A program made the position numbers and the translations under genes. A stretch of DNA of 64,000 nt from an uncultured Pelagibacteraceae bacterium (lineage in GTDB: Bacteria; Pseudomonadota; Alphaproteobacteria; Pelagibacterales; Pelagibacteraceae): positions 50,465 through 114,464 of the forward strand of contig CACBIY010000004.1 of the NCBI GenBank assembly GCA_902539445.1. Reading direction: 5' to 3'. Below the pieces are notes generated by a model. It ran no database searches, was not told the origin of the DNA, and saw only the letters and a program-made list of their open reading frames with translations. Shown piece after piece: positions 1 to 7,433 of the stretch (its first letter is position 1; the number at the start of each line of letters is the position of its first letter).

Positions 1-22
1 TTAGAACTAAAAAAAGAATTGT

Positions 23-622
23 CTAAAAAATAATATATTTTTTTCTATTTAATTTACTTTTACATTTCAATAATTGATTTTTGTATTTATTAGATTGTCT
101 CTCAACTTTTTTAGCTAGTCCAATTACTTTTTTATTTTTTTTATAATTTTTATAATTTCCCCATCCTTCGTGATATGCAAGATACTGTTTGAAAGCATCT
201 TTCTTTGATATCTTTAAAATGTTTTCTGATTTATTTGTATACCATCCAATGAAGTCAACACTGTCTTTAAATCTTGCTCTTGTTGCTAATTTATTACCAG
301 TTTCTTTTTTATATTGCTCCCAAGTTCCTTTAACTGCTTGTGAATAACCAAAAGAACTAGAAGGTCGTTTATAAGGTATCACTTTAAAAATTTTTTGTCT
401 TGCCGGTTTAGCAAGCCAATCAAAATCAGACTCCATTTTAATTATCGCTAATTGAATATAGATAGGCGTGCCCCACTTTTGCTCAACTTTTTTTGTATGT
501 TTATACCATAGATATCTTTCGCTAAAAATTGAACAACTGTTAGAAGTGTTTGATGGAATTGATGAGCACCCGATTGTAAAAAAATAAATAAAAATTAATA
601 ATTTATTTTTTAAATCTACCAT
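23..622 (-). CDS. Lytic-transglycosylase-like lipoprotein (lysozyme-like fold)
   Basis: This is a 199-residue protein with a short hydrophobic N-terminus (about residues 8-18) and a lipobox-like TIGC ending at Cys19, so it is probably a lipoprotein. An SLT-type lysozyme fold is suggested by the candidate catalytic Glu64 in KMESDFD, the segment GYSQAVKGTW and a later YHEGWGNY. SLT-family enzymes cleave the MurNAc-GlcNAc bond of peptidoglycan and leave a 1,6-anhydro end. The lipobox is not canonical at position -3 (Thr), so lipidation is less certain than export. The gene starts inside the 3' end of the upstream VanZ-like gene (20-base overlap), which suggests coupled translation. The C-terminus is Lys-rich. 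Activity is inferred from fold motifs only. Confidence 0.7.
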   Translation of the reverse strand: MVDLKNKLLIFIYFFTIGCSSIPSNTSNSCSIFSERYLWYKHTKKVEQKWGTPIYIQLAIIKMESDFDWLAKPARQKIFKVIPYKRPSSSFGYSQAVKGTWEQYKKETGNKLATRARFKDSVDFIGWYTNKSENILKISKKDAFKQYLAYHEGWGNYKNYKKNKKVIGLAKKVERQSNKYKNQLLKCKSKLNRKKYIIF

Positions 623-998
623 ATTTATTTATAAAATTATTAAGAAGAATTACAACAATAACACCCAATAAATTTCCAAATAAATCAGACCATTGAAAAG
701 TTCTTTCAGGTATAAATAGGTGAAAAATTTCAAGCGTGATAGAAAGAAAAATTAAATATAATAGTAATAAGATATTTTTATTGGAATTAGCAAAAGTTAA
801 AAAACCAATCATTGAAATTAAAACAAATACATAAAAATGATTTGATGATATAATAAAATCTGGTGTTATTTGAGGTTGTGTACTTTTATTGTCATAAATT
901 ATCCAGCCTAATAGACTTCCAGGATATAGATATAAAATAATTAAAAGGACATTAATTATATAAAATATTACTTTATATGTAGAAAAAAATTTTGACAT
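603..998 (-). CDS. VanZ-like small membrane protein
   Basis: This 131-residue protein has about four predicted membrane segments (roughly residues 10-35, 54-70, 74-92 and 105-122). The stretch LEIFHLFIPERTFQWSD followed by NLLGV matches the usual C-terminal VanZ signature (E-x-x-Q-x-x-x-P-x-R, then D and N-x-x-G). VanZ-family proteins sit in the inner membrane. Their biochemical role is unclear outside teicoplanin resistance. The gene overlaps the downstream transglycosylase-like gene by 20 bases, so the two probably form a small envelope operon. Its start codon overlaps a candidate -35 box for the divergent gpmA. I am fairly sure of the family but not of the function. Confidence 0.65.
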   Translation of the reverse strand: MSKFFSTYKVIFYIINVLLIILYLYPGSLLGWIIYDNKSTQPQITPDFIISSNHFYVFVLISMIGFLTFANSNKNILLLLYLIFLSITLEIFHLFIPERTFQWSDLFGNLLGVIVVILLNNFINKYGRFKK

Positions 999-1022
999 TT
1001 AGTTAAATGATTTTTTTATAAA
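992..1022 (+). promoter_or_regulatory. Candidate sigma-70 promoter for gpmA
   Basis: A perfect TTGACA lies at 992-997. It is followed at 17-19 bases by TTTATA/TATAAA (1015-1022), which would place the transcription start about 14 bases before the gpmA ATG. The -35 box overlaps the start codon of the divergent VanZ-like gene. T-rich sequence makes the exact -10 uncertain. Confidence 0.4.
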
Positions 1023-1042
1023 TAATTTTTAGATATGACAAG

Positions 1043-1756
1043 ATGAGTTTTTTAATATTAGTAAGACATGGTCAGAGCATTTGGAATCTTGAAAAAAGAT
1101 TCACCGGTTGGGTTGATGTTGATCTTACAGATCAAGGTAAAATAGAAGCTGAGAAAGCTGGTCTACTTATCAAAAATCAAAATATAAATATAGATTTTTA
1201 TTATTCTTCGTTTCAAGTGAGGGCAAACCATACTCTTAAAATAATACAAAAAGTATTAAAATCAAAAAACGATTTTGTAAGAGCATGGCAGCTAAACGAA
1301 AGACACTATGGTGAGCTTACAGGGTTAAATAAAATTGAGACTGCAAAAAAAATTGGTGAAGATAAAGTTTTTGAATTCCGAAGATCTTGGGATATCAAAC
1401 CTGGAAAACTAAGTAGAGAAAGCTCTTATCATCCACTAAATATTGAAACATACGAAAAAATACCCAAAGAGCTCATTCCTGACTCAGAATCTTTAAAAGA
1501 TACATACAATAGAGTTTTTGAGTATTTCAAAAAAGAAATACAGCCTAAACTAATAAATAAGAATATATTGATTACAGCACACGGAAACTCCATAAGAGCT
1601 TTATGTAAATATCTATTCAATTTAGATAACAATCAAATCACAAGTTTAGAAATTCCAACAGGAAATCCCTTAATAATTAATTTTGGTGAAAATTTGAAAA
1701 TAAATGAATGTAAATATCTAGATAAAGAGAGATCTAAAGACCTTTTAGTTTTTTAA
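1043..1756 (+). CDS. gpmA: 2,3-bisphosphoglycerate-dependent phosphoglycerate mutase
   Basis: This enzyme interconverts 3- and 2-phosphoglycerate in glycolysis and gluconeogenesis in the cytoplasm. The histidine phosphatase motif LVRHGQS is present with the phospho-accepting His9. It is followed by FTGWVDVDLT, ERHYGELTG and the second catalytic histidine in TAHGNS. The length of 237 residues is normal for the dPGM family. The gene stands alone on the plus strand between two minus-strand groups, and its last 23 bases overlap the 3' end of the convergent nucleotidyltransferase gene. A stem followed by six Ts at the stop codon looks like its terminator. Confidence 0.93.
   Translation: MSFLILVRHGQSIWNLEKRFTGWVDVDLTDQGKIEAEKAGLLIKNQNINIDFYYSSFQVRANHTLKIIQKVLKSKNDFVRAWQLNERHYGELTGLNKIETAKKIGEDKVFEFRRSWDIKPGKLSRESSYHPLNIETYEKIPKELIPDSESLKDTYNRVFEYFKKEIQPKLINKNILITAHGNSIRALCKYLFNLDNNQITSLEIPTGNPLIINFGENLKINECKYLDKERSKDLLVF
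1734..1754 (+). terminator. Candidate rho-independent terminator of gpmA
   Basis: CTAAA (1734-1738) and TTTAG (1744-1748) can form a 5-bp stem with a 5-base loop, followed directly by six Ts (1749-1754). The structure lies inside the overlapping ends of gpmA and the convergent gene. The stem is AT-rich and weak, so this is a tentative call. Confidence 0.4.
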
Positions 1757-2423
1757 AAATTTCTAAGTTCGTTAAATGGTGAAATTTATTGGTGCTCTCA
1801 AATCCATTTAACTCTTGTTTCATTAATAATTTATTCCAAATTTTAGCAACTGAGAAGTTTTCTACCTCATATTCATTAAATAAGTTTTTATTCAAAATTT
1901 GACAACCAGTATATATAAAGTTTTTTTCAAGACTTTGTTTTATTATATTATCTTCTAAATCAAAATCGCCCTTTAGGTTATTATCAAAACTTAGTTTTTT
2001 ATTAACTAATAAAAGAATATTATTTAATTTATTTTGAAAATAATATTTTTGCATATCATTAATTTCACTCACATGATTTTCATTCCAAATAGTGTCAGGA
2101 TTAAAAACAAAAAAATCTTCACAACCTGAGTGGTTGATCAAATTTAAAATTCCTCCACCAGTATCTAAAATTTCTTTACCGTCCTCTATAATTTTTATTT
2201 TTACTGAAAAATTTTTATTTTTAAAAAAGTCAATAATTTGCTCACTTAAATAAAAAGTATTTAAAAAAATATTTTCGACTTTCAGTTTTATTACAGTATT
2301 AATACAATCCTCTAAAATTGTTTGATTTTTGATTTGAAGTAATGGTTTGGGTTTTTCAAGTGTTAAGGGATTTAGTCTTTTGCCAAATCCAGCGCAGAGA
2401 ATAAAAGCATTATTAATTTTCAT
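1734..2423 (-). CDS. murU: MurU-like nucleotidyltransferase (sugar-1-phosphate uridylyltransferase)
   Basis: This 229-residue protein has the sugar nucleotidyltransferase signature near its N-terminus: CAGFGKRLNPLT, then KPKPLL (residues about 10-29). FNPDTIW around residue 97 is the likely metal/nucleotide site. In the MurU/AmgK pathway this enzyme turns MurNAc-1-phosphate into UDP-MurNAc during cell-wall recycling. The start codon overlaps the stop of the upstream AmgK-like gene by four bases (ATGA type), which supports that pairing. Substrate is inferred from the neighbour. A generic hexose-1-phosphate nucleotidyltransferase is the alternative. Confidence 0.75.
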   Translation of the reverse strand: MKINNAFILCAGFGKRLNPLTLEKPKPLLQIKNQTILEDCINTVIKLKVENIFLNTFYLSEQIIDFFKNKNFSVKIKIIEDGKEILDTGGGILNLINHSGCEDFFVFNPDTIWNENHVSEINDMQKYYFQNKLNNILLLVNKKLSFDNNLKGDFDLEDNIIKQSLEKNFIYTGCQILNKNLFNEYEVENFSVAKIWNKLLMKQELNGFESTNKFHHLTNLEIFKKLKGL

Positions 2424-3358
2424 AAATTTTTTTTAAAATTATTATTTAGTAATTTTTTTAAATCTAAGAAAATTTCATTTTCATTGATTCTTAAAGAAAT
2501 CAATTCCCACGCATAAGGTATTAATTTTAAATAATCCTTTTTTTTATCTCGGATTGCGAGACGTGTAAATATTCCAATTATTTTCAGGTTTCTTAAAATA
2601 GATAAAATTTCAAAATCATTTTTTATTTTTTTCTTATCAATTTTTTTTTGAGTACCTATATAAAAATTAAAAATCTTTTTTTTTAGAACTTTTGAGGTTT
2701 TTAATCTTACATCATCGACTAAAGAAGCTAAATCATAAGCTCTATTTCCTATCAAAGCATCTTGACTATCAATTACACCTATTCTGTTATTAACAAGCAT
2801 TAAATTTGATACATGAAAATCCCTATGTACAAATACATTTTTTTTCATCTTAAGGCATAAGGATAAGGTTTTAATTATTTTTTTAAACTTTTTATTAAAG
2901 TCTTGTCTCTTATTTTTTGACAAGTTTTTTTTCACATACCACTCACAAAATAAATTAGTCTCCTGAATTAATATTTCATTTTTATAATCAGGTATTCGAT
3001 AATATTTATTTCTAAAATTTCTTATTTTTTTATCTTTTATTGACTGTATTTGATTAAGCAATTTTATTATATCTTTAAAATATAATAATTTTTTATTTTT
3101 ATTTTTCTTTAAAATTTGAAAAATTGTCTTATTTCCAAAATCCTCAACCTCAATATAATTATTTTTATAATTCTCTTGATATAATTTTGGAGCTAGAACT
3201 TTGTTTTTATTTAAAATCTTACTAATTGCATCATAAACAAGGAGATTTTTAAATTTGTCCTTTTTTGATTGAATTACAATAGAATTACCATAATTGGATT
3301 GTTTTCTAAAAAACTTTCTATGTGACGCGTCTCCTTTTAATTTTTTAAGATTTTGCAT
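2420..3358 (-). CDS. amgK: AmgK-like sugar kinase (aminoglycoside phosphotransferase fold)
   Basis: This 312-residue protein has the phosphotransferase catalytic loop VHRDFHVSNLM and the metal-binding IDSQDA segment (about residues 180-205). The N-terminal KGDASHRKFFR resembles the AmgK family opening. AmgK phosphorylates MurNAc or GlcNAc at the anomeric carbon, feeding MurU in peptidoglycan recycling. It lies between tsaE (10-base gap) and the murU-like gene (4-base overlap), an order also common in other Alphaproteobacteria. It is unusually rich in Lys and Asn, in line with the AT-rich genome. The pathway assignment rests on gene pairing and motifs. Confidence 0.75.
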   Translation of the reverse strand: MQNLKKLKGDASHRKFFRKQSNYGNSIVIQSKKDKFKNLLVYDAISKILNKNKVLAPKLYQENYKNNYIEVEDFGNKTIFQILKKNKNKKLLYFKDIIKLLNQIQSIKDKKIRNFRNKYYRIPDYKNEILIQETNLFCEWYVKKNLSKNKRQDFNKKFKKIIKTLSLCLKMKKNVFVHRDFHVSNLMLVNNRIGVIDSQDALIGNRAYDLASLVDDVRLKTSKVLKKKIFNFYIGTQKKIDKKKIKNDFEILSILRNLKIIGIFTRLAIRDKKKDYLKLIPYAWELISLRINENEIFLDLKKLLNNNFKKNL

Positions 3359-3368
3359 TTATCTATAA

Positions 3369-3824
3369 TTACAAATTTAAACCCTTAATTTTTAATATTC
3401 GTTTCTTGTAATCATTTCCATATTCAAAATTTAATTCTATCAAATTTTTTGGTTTTGGTTTTATTTTTTGTGGCCATTCAATTAATGTAATAGCATTAGT
3501 TATATCATCAAATAATCCTAGATTGTGAATTTCATCTAAACTATTTATTCTAAACAAATCATAATGATTAATTTTGATTTGTTTAATTTGATACTCATTT
3601 AATAAATTGAATGTAGGACTTGTTACTTCAGTTATTTTAAGTCCATTTTGTTTTTGAAAATTGTTGATTAGATATCTAATAAAGGTAGTTTTTCCGACAC
3701 CCATCTCACCCACAAAAAAAACTACATGTCCTAATTTCAATTTCTTTGAAATCTTCTCAGCTAATTCCTCTGTTTTTTTTTCTGAAGATAAATTGATAAA
3801 ATCACTTTTAGTAGCGATAGGCAT
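3369..3824 (-). CDS. tsaE: tRNA threonylcarbamoyladenosine biosynthesis ATPase TsaE
   Basis: TsaE is the small ATPase that works with TsaB and TsaD to make N6-threonylcarbamoyladenosine at position 37 of ANN-decoding tRNAs. The Walker A motif GEMGVGKT is at residues 39-46. [10 protein letters not shown] and IEWPQKI are typical of the family. The length of 151 residues is normal. The start lies 17 bases inside the 3' end of ahcY, and amgK follows after 10 bases, so it is probably co-transcribed with both. Confidence 0.92.
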   Translation of the reverse strand: MPIATKSDFINLSSEKKTEELAEKISKKLKLGHVVFFVGEMGVGKTTFIRYLINNFQKQNGLKITEVTSPTFNLLNEYQIKQIKINHYDLFRINSLDEIHNLGLFDDITNAITLIEWPQKIKPKPKNLIELNFEYGNDYKKRILKIKGLNL

Positions 3825-5094
3825 TAGGTTTGAAAGGTCCCTCTACCCCTACACTGATATAATCTGCTTGATCTTTAGAAAGTTTAGTTAATTTAGCACC
3901 AACTTTTTTAAGATGAAGTGTAGCTACTTTCTCATCTAAATGTTTTGGTAAAACATAAACTTTGTTTTCGTAATTTTTATGATTATTCCATAATTCTATT
4001 TGAGCAATAACTTGATTTGTGAAAGAAGCGCTCATTACAAAACTTGGATGCCCTGTAGCACAACCCAAATTTACTAATCTACCCTCTGCCAATAAAATTA
4101 TTCTTTTTTTGCTAGGTAGTTCGATTTCATGTACTTGGGGTTTTACTTCAGTCCATTTGTAATTTTTCAAAGCTTCAACCTGGATTTCATTATCAAAATG
4201 TCCGATATTACATAAAATTGCTCTATCCTTCATATCTCTCATATGGTCAGCTGTAACAATATCTTTATTACCAGTCGCAGTTACAACTATATCTGCTTTA
4301 CTAATTGCTTCATCCATTAAAACAACTTCGTAACCTTCCATTGCAGCTTGCAATGCGCATATTGGATCTGCTTCGGTAACCAACACACGAGCCCCACTCT
4401 GCCTTAATGATGCAGCACTTCCTTTCCCAACATCACCAAAGCCTGCAACAATTGCAATTTTTCCTGACATCATTACATCAGTGGCTCTTCTTATTCCATC
4501 AACTAAACTTTCTCTACACCCATATAAGTTATCAAATTTTGATTTGGTAACAGAATCATTCACATTTATTGCTGGAACCAACAAAGAATTTTCTTTTTCC
4601 ATTTTATTCAAAGCTTTTATCCCTGTAGTTGTCTCTTCCGAAACTCCTTTAACATCTTTTAATAAATCTTTATATTCATTGTGCATCATTGCTGTTAAAT
4701 CCCCTCCGTCATCTAAAAGCATATTAGGTTTCCAACTTTTCTTACCTTCAATGGTTTGTTTTATGCACCAAACATATTCCTCCTCTGTTTCTCCCTTCCA
4801 CGCATAAACTGGAATACCAGCTTTTGCTATCGCTGCTGCTGCATGGTCTTGAGTAGAAAAAATGTTACAAGATGACCATCTTACTTCTGCACCTAAATCT
4901 ACTAAGGTTTCAATTAATACTGCTGTTTGTATTGTCATATGCAAACAACCTATAATTTTTGCACCCTTTAAAGGAGATTTTCCAGCGTACTCCTCCCTTA
5001 AAGCCATAAGTCCTGGCATTTCACTTTCAGCAATTGAAATTTCTTTTCGTCCAAATTCTGCTTGTGATAAATCTTTTACTTTATAATCTTCCAT
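3808..5094 (-). CDS. ahcY: Adenosylhomocysteinase (S-adenosyl-L-homocysteine hydrolase)
   Basis: This enzyme splits S-adenosylhomocysteine into adenosine and homocysteine, removing the product inhibitor of methyltransferases and returning homocysteine to the methionine cycle. The NAD-binding motif [13 protein letters not shown] is present, with [23 protein letters not shown] and the conserved C-terminal PFKPNAYRY. The length of 428 residues corresponds to the shorter form of the family, without the roughly 40-residue insert present in many proteobacterial enzymes. It follows chvG by 45 bases and overlaps tsaE. Confidence 0.96.
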   Translation of the reverse strand: MEDYKVKDLSQAEFGRKEISIAESEMPGLMALREEYAGKSPLKGAKIIGCLHMTIQTAVLIETLVDLGAEVRWSSCNIFSTQDHAAAAIAKAGIPVYAWKGETEEEYVWCIKQTIEGKKSWKPNMLLDDGGDLTAMMHNEYKDLLKDVKGVSEETTTGIKALNKMEKENSLLVPAINVNDSVTKSKFDNLYGCRESLVDGIRRATDVMMSGKIAIVAGFGDVGKGSAASLRQSGARVLVTEADPICALQAAMEGYEVVLMDEAISKADIVVTATGNKDIVTADHMRDMKDRAILCNIGHFDNEIQVEALKNYKWTEVKPQVHEIELPSKKRIILLAEGRLVNLGCATGHPSFVMSASFTNQVIAQIELWNNHKNYENKVYVLPKHLDEKVATLHLKKVGAKLTKLSKDQADYISVGVEGPFKPNAYRY

Positions 5095-5139
5095 CGTGGC
5101 TCTTCTAACAATTAAAAATTAATTAATCAATAGAACTCT

Positions 5140-6681
5140 TTAAACTTTTGGAAATTCTATTTCCATACTCGCTCCTTTTTTATCTTCTCTATTAGTTGCT
5201 TTGATTGTGGCATTATGTAAATCAACTAAATTTTTTACTATATTTAACCCTAGACCAGAATGCTGTCCAAATTTATCTGGTCTGTTACTATAGAATCTTT
5301 TAAATATTTTATTCGTGTCTTTTTCTTTAAAGCCCTGACCCTCATCTAATATCTTTATATATACTTTATTATCCTCCGATTTCGAAACTTGCACAATTAC
5401 ATCTTTATCATCATCACTAAAAGAAATCGCATTATCTAAAAGGTTTGCAATGATTTGTTCAATTCTGTTTTCGATTCCATAAATTAAATATTTATTTTTA
5501 CCATCATTTTTATAAGAAATATTAATTCCTCTTTTTACTTTATAAATATTATTAAAATCATCAACTACTGACTTAATTATTGGCTCAATATCTATTTTTT
5601 TTATTTTTTCTTTACTTAATGCAACTTCATCTTTTAACATTTGTGAGTAATCAGTGATCAATCTTTCAATTCTTTGCACATCGTGACTTAAAATGTTAAT
5701 CAATTTAAGTCTCTGTTCAGAGTCTTGTGCATCATGTAAAATTTCTGATGCGCTTTTCAATGATGCCAATGGATTACGAATTTCATGTACAAGATCAGTT
5801 GAAAAATTTTCTGCATGTGAAATTCTTTTTTGTAATTCTAAAGTCATATCATCCAAAGAATTAGAGAGTAAACCAAGTTCATCTTTTCTTAATTTTAATG
5901 TATCTATATTTGTTTTTTTTGTGTCTTTATTTTTTATGATTTTGGTATAACTGACTAAATTTTTAATTGGTTTTAAAAAATATCTATTTAAAACAAACGA
6001 AAAAATCAATATTACGATACCAACTGCAATTGCAGTCCTAATTACAAAAGTTTTTCTTTCATCTATGGCAGCTTTTATATCATTGGCATTTTCTGTTATT
6101 GCTAAATATCCTATATTCTCTCCATCCTTCATCACGTTTTTGATGGTAGTCAATTTAAATTTATTAAATTCTTCCTCGGTAAATGTAAAAGGGATTCCAA
6201 AATTTTTAGACGTTGCGTAATTTAAAAGAACATCATTTAAAGACACATTATTTTCATTTCCAATATCTATATTTTTTTCTTCAGTGATTTTTTTTGTTGT
6301 TGTTGAGTCCAACACCTCTAACTCAATAGTATCCAACCTTTGTGAAAAGGATCTTGGATCTAAGTCTAATGTATCAGTGTCTCCTATTAGATTAAGTTTA
6401 TTATCAAAAAATATTACTCTATCCAAGTTCTGAAAAAGAAATCTTGTTGAAAACAAAAATTTTCTAATATCTTTTTCAACAAATTTTACATTTAATCTTG
6501 TTAGATTATCGATTGTATTATTGATAACCTCAATATGATTTGAGGATTTTTTTTTAATTAAATTTGGTTGGACATTTTTCAAATAAACGAATGTGAAAAG
6601 GCCTATTATTGTAAAAAAAATAGAATTTATGAATAAAAATTTTTTTAAAATAGATAAGTTCTTAAGAAAATTGCTGAGCAT
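5140..6681 (-). CDS. chvG: ChvG-like sensor histidine kinase
   Basis: This is a membrane sensor kinase of 513 residues. It has a transmembrane helix at about 13-34, a periplasmic region to about 210, a second helix at about 212-235, and a HAMP linker. A HisKA domain follows with the phospho-accepting His299 in DLVHEIRNP. The ATPase domain shows NLLDNAISF, DEGQGF and SGLGLNIV. ChvG/ExoS kinases in Alphaproteobacteria respond to envelope or acid stress through ChvI. The start overlaps the chvI stop by one base, so the pair is translationally coupled. The signal sensed here cannot be read from the sequence. Confidence 0.88.
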   Translation of the reverse strand: MLSNFLKNLSILKKFLFINSIFFTIIGLFTFVYLKNVQPNLIKKKSSNHIEVINNTIDNLTRLNVKFVEKDIRKFLFSTRFLFQNLDRVIFFDNKLNLIGDTDTLDLDPRSFSQRLDTIELEVLDSTTTKKITEEKNIDIGNENNVSLNDVLLNYATSKNFGIPFTFTEEEFNKFKLTTIKNVMKDGENIGYLAITENANDIKAAIDERKTFVIRTAIAVGIVILIFSFVLNRYFLKPIKNLVSYTKIIKNKDTKKTNIDTLKLRKDELGLLSNSLDDMTLELQKRISHAENFSTDLVHEIRNPLASLKSASEILHDAQDSEQRLKLINILSHDVQRIERLITDYSQMLKDEVALSKEKIKKIDIEPIIKSVVDDFNNIYKVKRGINISYKNDGKNKYLIYGIENRIEQIIANLLDNAISFSDDDKDVIVQVSKSEDNKVYIKILDEGQGFKEKDTNKIFKRFYSNRPDKFGQHSGLGLNIVKNLVDLHNATIKATNREDKKGASMEIEFPKV

Positions 6682-7388
6682 TAACTAACATTCCATCTAT
6701 ATCCGCTTCCATATCTAGTTTCTATAGCTGAAAATTCAGGATCAACTTTTTTGAATTTTTTTCTGATTCTTTTAACGTGACTATCAATTGTTCTATCCTC
6801 AATATCTGTATCTTCTCTATAAGCTATATCCATTAATTGAGCTCTCTCTTTTATAATTCCTGGTCTTTTGGCTAGCTCTTTTACAAGTAAAAATTCTGTG
6901 GTAGTCAATTTATCAGGCAATTGTTTCCCGTTCCATTCGCACTCTAATTGGGAAGGATCAAGTTTTAATTTTCCATGCGATATAATACTTTTATTTTCCT
7001 CAAGAGTTTCTTTGGAATCTTTTTTTCTAAGTTGAACTCTAATTCTTTCAATTAAAACTTTAATTGAAAAACCACCTGATTTTTTTACGAAATCATCAGC
7101 ACCTAATTTCAGTCCTAGTAATTCGTCAATTTCATCATCTTTAGAAGTCAAAAAAATAACTGGTAATGAGGTTTTTTTTCTCAATTTCTTGAGCAATTCC
7201 TCACCGTCCATTTTTGGCATTTTTATATCAACAATAGCTAGATCTGGTGGTGTCCTGGTTAATCCAATTAATGCGCTCTCTCCATCAATGTAAGTCTGAA
7301 CTTTAAACCCTTCTTTTTCAAGAGCAATACTTAAACTGGTTAGAATATTTCTGTCATCATCTACTAAGGCAATTGTTTGTTTTTGCAT
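6681..7388 (-). CDS. chvI: ChvI-like response regulator (OmpR family)
   Basis: The 235-residue protein has an N-terminal receiver domain with acidic residues VDDD (9-12), phospho-acceptor Asp54 in IVDIKMP, and Lys in LTSKDD. A C-terminal winged-helix DNA-binding domain includes TTEFLLVKEL, RTIDSHVKRIRKKF and the terminal YGSGYRW. Together with chvG it forms a standard two-component pair. It lies 45 bases downstream of polA on the same strand. Targets are not identifiable here. Confidence 0.9.
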   Translation of the reverse strand: MQKQTIALVDDDRNILTSLSIALEKEGFKVQTYIDGESALIGLTRTPPDLAIVDIKMPKMDGEELLKKLRKKTSLPVIFLTSKDDEIDELLGLKLGADDFVKKSGGFSIKVLIERIRVQLRKKDSKETLEENKSIISHGKLKLDPSQLECEWNGKQLPDKLTTTEFLLVKELAKRPGIIKERAQLMDIAYREDTDIEDRTIDSHVKRIRKKFKKVDPEFSAIETRYGSGYRWNVS

Positions 7389-7433
7389 ACTTAATTATAA
7401 AAATACTAAATTGTTCTAATTTGGGCAAATAAA

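Noticed and set aside
5095..5139. Possible riboswitch upstream of ahcY
   Set aside because: The gap is only 45 bases of AT-rich sequence with no paired G/C elements resembling an SAH or SAM aptamer.
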